From: Rheum nobile
Taxonomy: Eukaryota; Streptophyta; Magnoliopsida; Caryophyllales; Polygonaceae
NCBI GenBank assembly: GCA_027886185.1
Contig: WOAB01000476.1
Span: 868,001 to 932,000 of the forward strand
Direction of reading: 5' to 3'
DNA: 64,000 bases
Below the pieces are notes generated by a model, which was given only the letters and a program-made list of their open reading frames with translations, did no database searches and had not been told where the DNA came from. This document shows, in pieces, positions 22,377 through 34,029 of this stretch (within the stretch, counting starts at the first letter, position 1; each line of letters begins with the position of its first letter). Position numbers and translations under genes: made by a program.

Positions 22377-23035
22377 ATTTCCCCCTTTTTGATGATGACA
22401 AATACAAGGAACCTGGCAACATAATAGGATGTGAATTTCATGAGACCAGTTGAGTTTAAGGGATTTACAACATTATAAACTAACGAGAGAACATCAAATG
22501 GTTGCAAATTCCCCCTAAGCAGATGAACGAGTTTATTCAAATTTCTCCTTAGAAGTAGAACGAGTTCAGAGTTTCTATTAGTCAAGTAGTTTCCAAAGTT
22601 CAAGGTTCCTATCCATCTTCCCCCTTTTGACATCATCGAAAAGATCAGTTAACATGTTAAGAACATGATAGCTAAGGAAATAAATAATTGCATTAAACCC
22701 GTAAGAGAACCATAATAGAAACTTAAGGCAAAGATAAGTCAATCATAGAATCGTAGCCAAAAGTAGTCATTAAACTTAATAAAACCATAACATTGTTCAA
22801 GAGCAAGGTAAGACAATCCACAAAACATCACAAAGACAACCTAGAAAGACAACAACATAAGCAACCTTTAAGGAAGACAACAAAAGAGTAGAAGAGGGTA
22901 GTAGGATCCTAGGGGAACTACTAGCACACTGTGAGGTTACAACACTGGGAACCAGGAGAAGCGTTCCTAAGGCAATGCAGCGGCCTCCTCTTCAACAACC
23001 TTGTTGTCGTCAGTTCCTTCATTTTGGCACGTGGC
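22377..23035 (-). other. 3' untranslated region of element F
   Basis: Between the extra ORF and the 3' LTR. The polypurine tract is at about 22377-22391 (minus strand AAAAAGGGGGAAATTG). A second G-rich run lies at 22618-22627. Otherwise AT-rich with no frame of note. Confidence 0.75.
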
Positions 23036-24554
23036 CTAATTAGCACCGGTTGCATCCTCCCATGTTTTCTGAAGAACCTCTACCAGACTTAGGACAACAG
23101 AGCTCATCTTCCCCAGCTCAGTTACTTGATCACGGAGAGCGACCGTGATGACAGTCGAGCCTTCCGTGATAGATTTTTCAATACGACTCAGAGAAGAAAG
23201 GATCGCAGAGGAGTCTTGAGGGGGGTTAAGCGGTGGTAGAGAACTTGAAGGGGCCTGGGAACTGGCCTTTTCCTTAGGCGGTTCAGCTTGTACTTCAGAG
23301 GGGGTCGCCTGGTGATCCTTTGTTTTCAGTTTCCGGACAGTGGCTATGGTGAGGAACTTGCTGTAGACAGTTTCAGGGACATTTTCTGGGTATTGGTGAA
23401 GCGGGGAGAGGACGTTTCTGATGAGATGAGGGAAGGGTAGGGCATGAGATTCATGGGACTTGTAGAACTGCATATGAGCCAACACAATGCGAGGGAGATC
23501 AACTTGGGCATCAGAGAGCACCTTATCCATAAGGATTGCATCCGTGATGAGAACTGTGGCCCGGTGCTCCTGCCTGGGAACTAGGTTTCTGGTGATCCAG
23601 AAGTGCAGTAGCTTGTTGGCGATGGAGAGATCCTTGGTATGCAGTGAGGGGTAGTCGCCGTCATAGAGTTTCCTCACTACTTCTCCCTTGGTCTTGTAAC
23701 CCTTTCCTTTGGGCCATGTCTTTTTCTGATGCAGTATGTCAAAACCAGACTTGGACTCGATCTCAAGGGCAGACGCGATGAGGTTGGGGGACAAGGGATA
23801 CATGGTTCCCTTCCACTGGAATATGGCGTCGTTGCAGGGAGAGTTATCTTTGGCGGGCACAAAGGTGAGAGATTGATAGAACAGACGGACTACTTCATCA
23901 GAGGCGGAGAAGGGCTCGACCAAGAGCTCATCCCATCCTTGGTATTGCAGCAGAGAATGAAACTCACTGAGGGCATCGCTGAACAGTTCCTCATCTTCTT
24001 CTTCGAGGGTTTGGGTCCAAAACTCCTTGCCGATGATGAGCGGCTTGAGGATCTTCCTCTTGGAGAAGAGAGAAGACACCTCACCCAGGGAGGAGGAAGA
24101 GAGAGTGGTGGATTTGGCTCTTTTTGAGGACTTGGGCTCATAGGGAACCAGAGCTTGGGAACTCCTTTTCCGTTGTTTCAGCCTTGTGGCAACTGATGGA
24201 CCAGGGTTAGAGATGGGTTTAGACTTGAGGCTAGCAGGTGAGGGCTCTGGGCTGAGGATCTCCTGGGTGGTCTTATTTGGGGAAGAATCGTGGGAACCTC
24301 CTTCCGAGACTGATTTGTAGCCGATGCTGAAGCAGGGGTGAGGTCCTTTACTTTTCCTTAACCTTTTCCTCAGGCTTCTCTTCAGTGTTCTCCTTGGCTA
24401 TCTCCTCAGTTTTCTCTTCAGGTTGGGGAATCTGGGAGGTGGTGACAGAAATGGGTTGGGAAGACGAGGCGGCCTTCTTTTCCCTGAAGGCTCTGAGAAG
24501 GGCAACTTCCTCTTTGTCTTGGATGAAGTTGGGATTAGGGTTCTTGTCAGCCAT
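23036..24554 (-). pseudogene. Extra sense ORF downstream of pol (element F), one frameshift
   Basis: Starts MADKNPNPNFIQDKEEVALL at 24554, with a Lys/Glu/Pro-rich N terminus. The frame is lost near 24345 and continues in another frame from there to 23036 (basic stretch VATRLKQRKRSSQ, KSSKRAKSTTL, then the globular part). Motifs: FSASDEVVRLFYQSLTFVP, WPKGKGYKTKGEVVRKL, IANKLLHFWITRNLVPRQ, IVLAHMQFYKSHESHALPFP and HLIRNVL. These align in order with the extra ORF of element A (VNKVLFHYLICNFTPRGQ; HALPFPRVIKKIL). It ends with heptad-like ALRDQVTELGKMSSVVLSLV. No signal peptide or transmembrane segment. This type of domain is listed as 'putative plant transposon protein' in databases (from memory). 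Role unknown; its place is that of the env-like ORF of soybean SIRE1. Confidence 0.78.
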
Positions 24555-25380
24555 TTTGAGGAGCGAGGTTTGTGTTTGAGAAAGAGAGAGTCAGAGAATC
24601 AGGAGAGGTGGAAATGGAAAGTGTGGGAATAGCTTGGATCAACAGGGCACCTTTTAAAATCGGATTGAAGGCTGAAGGGACCGTTGGGAGAGATCTGGTC
24701 GTTGAGGAGATTGGGGAAGATCTGGCGTATTGAATACTCTTACAGCTTTTCCGAACGGTCACAAGCAATTCAAAAATCAACCCAATTGGAGAGGGTGCTC
24801 TGCCACTGATGAGACGTGTCTGATTTCTGCAGATTTTCCATAAATATCGTCTTGGGAGGTGCCGAACTAGCCGTTGGAAGATCAATTCATCCTGGTTCCT
24901 TTCTGGCGATATATTCAGTGTGCTAGAGGGGTATATGGGAACTTTGATGTGGGTTTAAAACATGGAACCGAAAAATACGTTCCCATACAAGGAATCAGGG
25001 AGGCCATTTATCGCATTATTCAATAATTCCCAGAGAGGGTTAAGAGATGGATCATAGGGAATTAAATTGAGCAATGAGGCAAGGAGGGTCATTGTACACA
25101 ATCATCATTTCGGCTTATATTGTTGGGTTAGAATATGATCAGATTGTGACTTTTGGGCCAACAAAGAAACTTTGAACAAAGACAGAGTTGAAAGAATAAT
25201 GAAGACCAAAAGATACGAACTAGAAAAATTTATCTAAGCCTTTTTAAGAAACCATTATGGAAAAGAGGGTTTGTAGCAAAAAAATATAACACATAGATAT
25301 CAAGACTCAACAAGTGAAAAATCTTAAACTAGTCAATCAGGGGAACTGGAAAGGAGCCTTTAAACTAAGGTCACTACTAG
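24555..25380 (-). other. Spacer between pol and extra ORF (element F)
   Basis: About 825 bases with no recognisable coding content, the counterpart of 10981-11802 in element A. It would be the natural place for an internal promoter or a splice acceptor serving the extra ORF. Confidence 0.5.
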
Positions 25381-27298
25381 GTTATAGGAATCATTCCCAG
25401 TTCTAATCTAAGGTTCTCGAAAGGAACTCTATTCAAGGCTTTGGTGAATATATGATGTTTCCCTTCTCAATATGATCTCTAAGAAAATGATGTCTTATGT
25501 CTATATGTTTGGTCCTAGTATGATGCACAAGATTCTTGGAAATGTTTATAGCACTGGTGTTATCACAAAGAATAGTGAGATGATCATAAGACATACCAAA
25601 ATCCGCGAGTTGTTGCTTTAGCCAGAGGAGTTGGGAGCAGCAGGAGGCATCAGCGATGTACTCGGATTCTGTGATGGAGAGAGAGACTGAGACTTGTTTC
25701 TTTGAGCCCCATGACACAAGGCAAGGGTCTAGGAACTGTGCCATTCCAGAGGTGCTCTTCCTATCCACCAAGTATCCAACATAATCTGCATCAGTGAAAC
25801 CCATCAGCTCAAATGGACATTCTTTGGGGTACCAAATGCAGAGTGAATCAGTTCCCTTGAGATATCGGAGGATTCTTTTCACAGCAGCCAAGTGGGTTTC
25901 TCTTGGACAAGATTGGAACCTAGCACACAAGCCAACGACAAAAACAATGTCTGGGCGACTAGCGGTTAGATACATGAGTGAGCCTATCATACCTCTATAG
26001 AGTTTCTCTTCCACTAGAGGGCTTGAGTGGTCCTTGTCCAAATGAGCAATGGTGGATATGGGAGTAGAGAGGGACTTGCATGAATCCATTTTGAACTTCT
26101 TCAGTAGTTCCCTGACATATTTCTGTTGGTGAATTTGTATGCCATCTTTCTTTTGAGTGATTTGCAATCCGAGGAAGAAGGTGAGTTCCCCAATGAGGCT
26201 CATTTCAAATTCACTGCTCATCAAGTCTTTGAACTTGTCTACAAGGGACAGGTTAGTGGAACCAAAAATGATATCATCGACATAAACTTGAACCACTAAG
26301 ATGTTACCTTCTTCTTCTAGGATGAAGAGAGTCTTATCAATGACTCCATGCCTGTAGCCACTTGAGAGTAGGAACTGGGCAAGACGATCATACCAAGCTC
26401 TGAGAGCTTTCTTGAGGCCATACAATGCTTTATCTAGAAAGTAGACATGGTCGGGATGATCATCGTCTTCAAAGCCATGTGGTTGCTTGACATAGACTTC
26501 CTCTTGAAGGATTCCATTGAGGAAGGCAGTCTTTACATCCATTTGGAACAGTTTGAACCCTTTGTGTGATGCGAAAGCAATCAACAGCCTTATCGCTTCA
26601 ATCCTTGCCACTGGAGCATAGGTTTCATCATAGTTGATGCCTTTTTGTTGATTGTATCCTTGAGCAACAAGCCTTGCTTTGTTCCTTATTACAGCTCCTT
26701 TATCATCTAGCTTGTTTCTGAAAACCCATCTAGTTCCTATGATGTGTTTGTCCTTGGGGCGGGGAACTAGATGCCATACTTTGTTCCTTTCAAACTGATG
26801 AAGCTCTTCTTGCATAGCTTGGATCCAGTCTGCATCCTTCAGTGCCTCACCTATGTTCTTTGGTTCCACAATAGACAGAAAGGCATTGAAGGCAAAGAAG
26901 GTTAGATGTTCGAACTTGACTGGAGGCTTGATGGTTCTTCTTTCTCTGTTGGGAGCTAGAGCATTTGATGTGGAGACATTTTGAGTTGAGCATTCAGCTT
27001 CAGCTTCCTGGTTGGGATCACCTTCTCCATTGAAGATCATGTGAGAGGATGAATCATTGATGTCTCCACAGATATTGTCGTCATGTCCATGGTTCCCAGA
27101 AATGGATTGTTGTTCATTATCCATGGGAACTGGTGGAGGAGCCAGTGGAGGATTCTGTGCAGCAAGGCAGGAACTGGGTGGAGTGACATCTTCATCTGGA
27201 TCTTCTTGAGGTGAGTTGGGGAACGGATCTTCAAAGGGAGTGGTAGTGTTCTGCACAATTCTTCCAAGTGATTTTTCATTAAAAAATAACATGAACAC
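25381..27298 (-). pseudogene. pol: RT and RNase H of element F
   Basis: Frame 27298-25433 begins in the linker after integrase. RT: WIQAMQEELHQFERNKVW, RWVFRNKLDDKG, YDETYAPVARIEAIRLL, FQMDVKTAFLNG and VQVYVDDIIFGSTN (catalytic Asp pair). RNase H: FELMGFTDADYVGYLVDRKS, SITESEYIADASCCSQLLWL, LCDNTSAINISKN and HTRTKHIDIRHHFLRDHIEK. The frame then hits a stop at 25433, but the family ending (DIFTKALNRVPFEN, GMIP) follows in another frame to about 25385. One more frameshift separates it from integrase at 27300. By motif it belongs with SIRE/Maximus-type copia. Confidence 0.9.
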
Positions 27299-27304
27299 TT
27301 TCTT

Positions 27305-28726
27305 CTACCTTTTAGTCCTTTTGTTGAAGACTTTGTATGCCTTGCTGCCTGAGGCATATCCAATGAAGATTCCTTCATCACTTCTTGGGTCGAATTTTCC
27401 AAGATTGTCCTTCCCATTGTTGTGCACAAAGCACTGGCATCCGAACACCCTCAGATGTGAGATGTTTGGAACTCTTCCTCTTAGGAGTTCATAGGGTGTT
27501 TTCTCTGTGATTGGGCGAAGCATGGCTCGATTGATGATGTAGCAAGCTGTGTTGATTGCCTCGGCCCAGAATGATTGAGAGAGTCCACTTGAGATTAGCA
27601 TAGTTCGAGCCATGTCTTCTAAAGTTATGTTCTTTCTTTCTACTACTCCATTATGTTGAGGAGTGTACGGTGCAGAGAAGTTATGATCAATACCATGCTC
27701 ACTGCAAAAGGTTAGAAATTCTCCATTTTCGAATTCGGTACCATGGTCAGACCGAATAGAATTGAGTGAGCAATCGAGAGATTTTTCTAACAAAGGAACC
27801 ATATCTTTAAAGCGGTCAATGACTTTACTCTTAGATTTTATGAAGATAGTCCAAGTGAAGCGAGAGAAATCATCGACAAGAACAAAGATATACCTGTTTC
27901 CTCCTAGGCTTTGAACTCTCATCCGAATAGAATTGAGTGAGCAATCGAGAGATTTTTCTAACAAAGGAACCAGATCTTTAAAGCGGTCAATGACTTCACT
28001 CTTAGATTTTATGAAGATAGTCCAAGTGAAGCGAGAGAAATCATCGATAAGAACAAAGATATACCTGTTTCCTCCTAGGCTTTGAACTCTCATGGGTCCA
28101 CAGAGATCCATGTGGATGAGTTCAAGGGGCCTTGAGGAACTTACCATGTTTTTGGACTTGAAGGAACTCCTTGCTTGTTTCCCTTTAACGCAATCTGAGC
28201 ATGGTTCCGAAGATATACTACTTATCTTTGGAAGGCCTCGGACTAGTTCCTTTGAGTGTAGCTTGTGGATCAGTTTGGTGCTGGCGTGACCAAGACGTTG
28301 ATGCCACAACTCCGTTTGATCATTCACTGTTGAGAGGCAGAGTTTCTCCTTGGGAATAAATGATGGGTCAACAACATACACATTGTTGAATCTTTTGCCT
28401 TTTAAGATGATTTGTCTCGAGGAGTCTAGGACAGTGCATTCACTTGACTTGAATCTAACTTCATTGTCTCCTTGATCGCACAGCTGTGACACACTAATTA
28501 GATCAAAACCAAGGTTATCAACAAGGTGAACTTTATTTACCTTAGTGTGGTCATTGAGATTTACGGTTCCTATTCCACAAATTTTCCCTTTGCTTTTGTC
28601 TCCAAAGGAGATGTTTCCTCCTTGGATGTGTTGAAGAGAGGTCATTTGATTTCTTCTTCCGGTCATATGGCATGAGCAACCACTGTCAATGTACCATAGT
28701 CGAGGTTGCCTCTCTTCTTTCTGCAC
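27305..28726 (-). pseudogene. pol: Protease and integrase of element F, with internal duplication
   Basis: Begins with protease WYIDSGCSCHMTG (Asp-Ser-Gly). Integrase zinc-binding part: LWHQRLGHASTKLIHKLHS then CSDCVKGKQARS. Core: first Asp at HMDLCGPM, second at RSDHGTEFENGEF, Glu at VVERKN. Between the first and second catalytic Asp a 171-bp segment (27752-27922 and 27923-28093) is present twice in frame, so 57 residues including DDFSRFTWTIFIKSKS are repeated. An integrase with this insertion would be unlikely to fold normally. The frame ends just before RT. In a normal element gag, protease, integrase and RT form one polyprotein; here frameshifts at about 28740 and 27300 separate them. Confidence 0.9.
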
Positions 28727-28766
28727 ACAAGGGAACTAAGACTTTTGAACCCAACGAAACTTGGCT

Positions 28767-30424
28767 TTACTGGGGGGGATTAGCATTCCGAGTCTGTGAA
28801 TGACCAGGGAACTGGTTCCTTTCATGGTAATAGGCATTTTTCTCATTTTCAAAGTTCCTTTTCTTAGGACAATTAGTGTTGTAATGACCATTTTTTCCAC
28901 AGTAATAGCATAAGCAATTGTAAGTAACATGCCCATATTTTCCCTTTCCAGGTCTAAAGGGTTTCTCAGTTTTTCTTTTGTTGAAATCAACATTGTTTCT
29001 AACCTTACCATGAGCCATATCCACATACTTTTTATGAGCAAAAGAATTGGTGAACCACTTGTTTTCAGGGAATGCCTTTTCTTTTCCTTTAGGTTCCCTC
29101 TTCGGACTTTGAGAACTTTCATTGAAATGCTTGGCAACCTCAGCCTTGTTCTCAAGAACCATGATCTTCTCTAATAGGAACTGATTCCTGTCTTGAGAAG
29201 TGGCAAGAGCAGTACTGAGGTTCTCATTCATTTCAACAAGTTCTCGTCTAGCCTTTTCATCTTCATCATCATTATTGGCCTTGTTGTCAACATACCCAAT
29301 TCCATGACGTTGTCTCACAAAGACAGTTTGATTTATCGTTTTTTCATTTATAGAGTCAGTAAGAGTGTCTAACCTATCAATTATAGTTTGAAGCATATCA
29401 TTTTGAGGTATGTTATCATGCATACGAACCTTAACAGAGTCTACACTGGTTTTATCACAAGATTTGCAGATTTTAAGGTGACTAGCATGCACATTTCTAA
29501 TATCAATGAGTTTGGAGTGAGTTTCAGCTAGGTCTTTCTCAGTTTCATCAAGTTTCTTACTCCACACAGAGTTTTCAACAGTCAAGCAAGCAATTTCATC
29601 TTCACAATCATCAAGCTTTTGTTGAAGGGAACTGGTTTCTTTTCCTAGTTTCTTTATGATCTTAAGAAGCTGTTTCTTATCACAATCGACTAGGGTCTTT
29701 AGAAAGTCATCAGAAGTTACCTCAAGGTCTTCTGAGTCGCTTGAGTCTCCTTTTGCCATGAGACATCTTCCTCTAGAGAAACCGCTCAGATCCAGTTCCT
29801 CATCTGAGTCTTCTCCCCATGAGGCCACGAGAGCCTTCTTTCTCTGAGGTCTTTCATCTTCTTTGGAGTCTTCCTTGTTGGGACAGTTCTTAGCGTAGTG
29901 CCCCTTTTCTTTGCACTCGTAACATGAGACTTCCTTGAGATCTCTTCTTGGTCCATTGTGGGAGGAACTGCCCTTTTGGAACCTTCCCTTCACAAAGAAC
30001 CTTTTGATATTCTTCGTAAAGAGGGCTGTCAGTTCGTCCTCCTCTTCTTCTAGGTCTGAGTTCTCTTGCTCCATCTCAAGCCTTGAGAAGGCTTTGGAGA
30101 TCTTGAGAGCAATTCCTTTCTCCAGTTTCTTGTCGGTATTGGCTTTGGTATGCTCTCCTTCTTCAACCTCCAGTTTCCCTATGACTTGAGTCAAGGGAAG
30201 AGATTGGATGCCTGGAGTGTTCTTCATGATTTCCTTGAGAAGGGTGAATTTGGAGTTGAGTCCATTGATGACCACCAGGGACTTGGAAACTTCATCAAGG
30301 TCGACTCCCGCCGCTGTTAGCTTTCCAACCAGTCTGTTGAAGTGGGAGTAATACTCTGAGATGGTCTCAGTTTCCATCATTTTGAAGGTGTGGTATTCTC
30401 CTTCCAAAGCAAACTTTCTGCTTT
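28767..30424 (-). pseudogene. gag: gag of element F, C-terminal part
   Basis: Continues the gag begun at 34399 after the CACTA insertion: ...SRKFALEGEYHTFKMM, ETISEYYSHFNRLVGKL, then an acidic coiled-coil stretch. Two CCHC knuckles are present: CYECKEKGHYAKNC (about 29925) and CYYCGKNGHYNTNC (about 28910), the same spacing pattern as element A. The frame ends at 28767, and the join to protease needs a frameshift. The first in-frame Met (30407) is only an artefact of the insertion. Confidence 0.88.
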
Positions 30425-30459
30425 AAAGCAGAAAGTTTTCTTTGGAAGGAGAATACCAC
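30390..30459. repeat. 35-nt inverted duplication at the broken CACTA end
   Basis: Left arm 30390-30424 is gag sequence of F; right arm 30425-30459 is its inverted copy with one mismatch. The axis (ctgcttt|aaagcag) sits exactly after the TTT that matches the target duplication on the other side (34030-34032). The proper CACTA terminus is absent here. Confidence 0.88.
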
Positions 30460-32797
30460 ATGTTTCGGCAACTGCCAAAAAATCTGGATTCGCCCGATTC
30501 TTTACTTTGTCCTTTAAACTGCCAAAAAATATCTCAAAAGGATACATCCATCTTAAATACACCGGACCACATAACTTGATTTCTCGAACCAAATGAACAA
30601 TCAAGTGCACCATTATGTCAAAGAAAGACGGCGGAAAGTACATTTCAAATCGACACAAAGTTTCAACAATATCAACGTGGAGAGCATCCAATATTTCCGG
30701 ATCAATAACCTTAGCACATATGGAACTGAAAAACACGCACAGTTTTGTTATAACATGTCTCACATGTTTCGGCAATATCCCACGAAGTGCGATCGGCAAG
30801 AAAACATTAATCAATACATGGCAATCATGAGACTTCATACCAATCAACCGAAGGTCCGAAAGAGAAACTAGACGTTTTACATTTGACGAATATCCCGATG
30901 GAACCTTAATGCCATGTAAGCACTCACAAAACACCTTTTTCTCCTTTCTTGACATTGTGTAACAGGCCGGAGATAGAAAAGTCTTTTTACCATCCGGTTT
31001 TACAACGGGCCACAAATCTGGTCGAATATTCCTCTCTTTCATATCAAAACGAACTTTATGATTGTCTTTCGTCTTTCCGGGTATATTCAGCAAAGTCTCA
31101 ATTATAGCATCACAAACATTTTTTTCAATGTGCATCACATCGAGACAATGCCTAATCGACAAATCTTGCTAATAAGGAAGATCCTATAGTATAGACACTT
31201 TCTTCCATAAAACACCCTTTGCAGAGACGGACTTGAAGCCCTTGCCGTATTTGGTGTCAACATTTTTAATCCGTTCATAAACATGTGATCCTGTCAAAGG
31301 TGTACGAGCTACTCCTTCCTCGGTGTACCCATTGAACTCCTTCTTCTTTTTACGGTAAGGGTGATATCGACTAAGGAACTTCCGGTACCCTAGATACACA
31401 TTTTTCATGTAATTTTTCAAGTAGGCGGGTTTCATATCTTCTTCACATATAGGGCATGCTTGTTCTCCTTTGGTTTTGTACCCAGACAAGTTTCCATATG
31501 CCGGAAAATCATTTATGGTACAAAAAACCATAGCTCGCAAGGTAAAGTTTGAGTTGGTGTATGCATCGAACATTGGAACACCTTCATTCCACAGTAATTT
31601 CAAATCATCAACAAGTGGAGCCATATACACATCTATGTCATTCCCAGGTTGCTTAGGCCCGGAGATGAGGAGTGATAACATGATATACTTGCGCTTCATA
31701 CACAACCATGGAGGAAGATTATAAATTGCTAGAAGAACCGGCCATGTGCTATGTTGGCTGCTTAGAGTGCCATACGGATTCACACCATCTGTACACAAAG
31801 CAAGTCTCAGATTCCTAATCTCATCATCAAATTCAGAATATTTCTTATCAATATTTCTCCATTGAGGAGAATCAGCAGGATGTCTAAGGAGTCCATCTTT
31901 CTTTCTCCCTTCCGCATGCCACCTCAGATTTTTGGCTTCCTTCTTTATCGAAAACAAACCCTGAAACCTAGGTATTATCGGAAGATACCACATAACCTTA
32001 GCTGCTGGCCCCCTCTTAGCCGAATTTACCCCTTTACGCTTGTAACGAGATGCACCGCACTTTGGACACTCATTCAAATTTTCATGTTCATTTCTGTAAA
32101 GCATACAATCATTTGGGCAAGCATCTATCTTGACGGCCTCTAAGCCTAAGGGACACATCAATTTTCTGGCATAATAAGTAGAGATAGGCATGTCATTGCC
32201 TTCTGGTAAAAATTCACCTAACCATTCCAATAAGGTGTTGAAACTTCCATCAGTCCAACCAGAAGCACATTTCAAGTTGTAAAGTATTGACACAGCCTCT
32301 AACTTGCTAAATTTTGTACACCCGAGATACAAGGGAGTCTCTGCAGCCTTTGATACATGTTCGAACATCTGAGGTCGTTCGTTCAAGTGATCTCTCACCC
32401 CATCCATCATCCCATTTATTTCATCATCTTTTTGGTCATCATCATCATCCATCTCATTATTCTCAGCAATATCATCATCACTATCATCAGTGTCTACCCG
32501 AACATCAAACTCATTGACACTAGAACTTGGACGATCAAGTATTTTCTCACCATGCCAAAACCAAATATGGTAATCTTGTTTGAAACCACGACGAAATAAA
32601 TGATCCTCAATCTCATCAATACCATCTAACCGCCTTATATTCTTACAATCACGGCATGGACAATAGATTTTTTCGGCTTTCGTACTCCGTTGGTGTGCTA
32701 AAGCACATCTAATGAACTCCTCAACCCCACTCAAGTATTCTGTCGTAGTATGGTCACCGTACATCCAAGGACGACTCATTTCTAGTAATAAATGCAA
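30460..32797 (-). pseudogene. TNP2-type CACTA transposase, two stops and truncated end
   Basis: Starts MHLLLEMSRPWMYGDHTTTE at 32797. N-terminal transposase-associated domain with CPCRDCKN and HLFRRGFKQDYHIWFWHGE; then an acidic Asp-rich stretch. Transposase_21 core follows: CPNDCMLYRNEHENLNECPK, ALCTDGVNPYG, LPPWLCMKRKYIMLSLLISG and YKTKGEQACPICEEDM. Stops near 31184 and 31169 interrupt the KKVSIL-DLPY region. The same frame continues with RHCLDVMHIEKNVCDAIIET and SPACYTMSRKEKKVF, and ends LKDKVKNRANPDFLAVAETC where the palindrome begins. TNP2 binds and cuts CACTA ends. The loss of the C terminus and two stops make it inactive. Confidence 0.9.
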
Positions 32798-33612
32798 AAC
32801 AAGGAAGATTTAATATCATTTCTAATAACTATCCCGCCAAGGGCCTAAATTATGAATTCTATCCCGCCAAGGGCCTAAATAGATAATAATAAGCAACTAA
32901 GCAAGAAAAAATACAAACTCAACTATCCCGCCAAGGGCCTAGATTATGAATTCTATCCCGCCAAGGGCCTAAGAAATTAGGGTAGAAGTATTACCTTGAC
33001 CCAATATCGAGCCTTCAAGACAATGCCTTTATCAACCTGCAGAATGTAATTTCCCTAATTAAATAAACCGTAAAAATGTGATCCTCTAGTATATTACATC
33101 TTCAATACAGTATAATACATAGATTATGAGACAGAAAATATAGAGAAACGCATATTAGAAAAACGCATATTCATAGGGGCATTTCATCAAACACCTTCAA
33201 TGCACGAGCAAGTTGACCAAAATACACAAATTCGTACAAGCTTTAAACACAAAATACACAAATTAGAAATCAGTACATTAGGATTTGCATATTTGTAGGG
33301 GCATTTCATCAAAAAATCAGCTTAGACAAACGCATATTCATAGGGGCATTTCATCAAACACCTTCAATGCACGACCTTTAAACACAAAAATAAACAAATT
33401 CGTACAAGCTTTAAACACAATACAGAGAAACGCATATTAGAGAAACGCTTACCCACTAGAGGAATTGGGTGATGAAGTCGGAGTTCTGGTGAAACCGAGT
33501 GCTCGGCGAGAGGAGAGGAGACGAAGTCTGAACGAAGCGAAGCGGTGAATGTTCTGTGAACGAAGCGCGCGCGGAGAAGCTGAATGTTTTAATTAAGTAT
33601 ATTAGGGTAGAC
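32798..33612 (-). repeat. CACTA 5' region with short repeats
   Basis: Non-coding. Four copies of ATCCCGCCAAGGGCCTA occur at 32831, 32861, 32924 and 32955. A block containing cataggggcatttcatcaaa recurs near 33171, 33296 and 33340. These lie between the subterminal hairpins and the transposase start, where the promoter and first exon of En/Spm-type elements are expected. Confidence 0.7.
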
Positions 33613-34029
33613 TTATAGAGGCGGGCCTATTTATGCCCGCCTCTATAAGTCCAACGTTATGGCCGAGAAAGAGGCAATAGAGGTGGGCCTCCTAATGCCC
33701 GCCTCTATTGCATACGTTTGTTGAGGCGGGCTTATGGAGGCCCGCCTCAACAAAACTTAATAGAGGCGGGCATTTTCGCCCGCCTCAATTACTTACCATT
33801 AGAGGCGGGCCTTTAATCGGCCCGCCTCTAATACTTTAGCGGGAATAATTTTTCGGAAACTTTTTGAGGCGTATAAATTTTTGCCCGCCTCAATAGAATT
33901 TTTTGAGGCGTATAAAATAATTATCCGCCTCAAAAACCTGAAAAACTGATTGCATAGGACGTTGTTGAGGCGTTTTGTTATAGGCCCGCCTCTAAAAGGG
34001 CGCCTCAACAAGTGTTTTTTCCACTAGTG
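33613..34029 (-). repeat. CACTA subterminal hairpin array and terminus
   Basis: About eight inverted pairs of GAGGCGGGC / GCCCGCCTC (later GAGGCGTATAAA variants) separated by 5-12 bases, ending in the CACTAGTG terminus. In En/Spm-type elements arrays of short subterminal motifs bind the DNA-binding accessory protein; here each motif is itself a hairpin. Confidence 0.85.

Larger units (their letters stand above)
30425..34029 (-). mobile_element. CACTA (En/Spm-type) DNA transposon, one end lost
   Basis: The right end on the plus strand is ttttttccactagtg, so on the minus strand the element starts CACTAGTGGAAAAAACAC, a typical CACTA terminus, and is followed by TTT (34030-34032) in gag of F. 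Subterminal GAGGCGGGC hairpins fill 33613-34010. TNP2-type transposase follows. The other terminus is missing: transposase sequence runs into an inverted copy of flanking gag (30425-30459). Such an element could not be excised as a unit. Confidence 0.92.

Noticed and set aside
21890..22636. 248-codon minus-strand frame, Arg/Lys/Cys-rich
   Set aside because: Lies in the LTR of element F and follows its tandem repeats; a similar frame in the other LTR copy confirms it is LTR sequence, not a gene.
32314..32599. His/Ile-rich plus-strand frames
   Set aside because: Antisense of the Asp-rich stretch of the CACTA transposase.
32830..32971. Four copies of ATCCCGCCAAGGGCCTA as a CRISPR-like array
   Set aside because: Irregular spacing, AT-rich similar spacers, inside a plant CACTA element; not a CRISPR.
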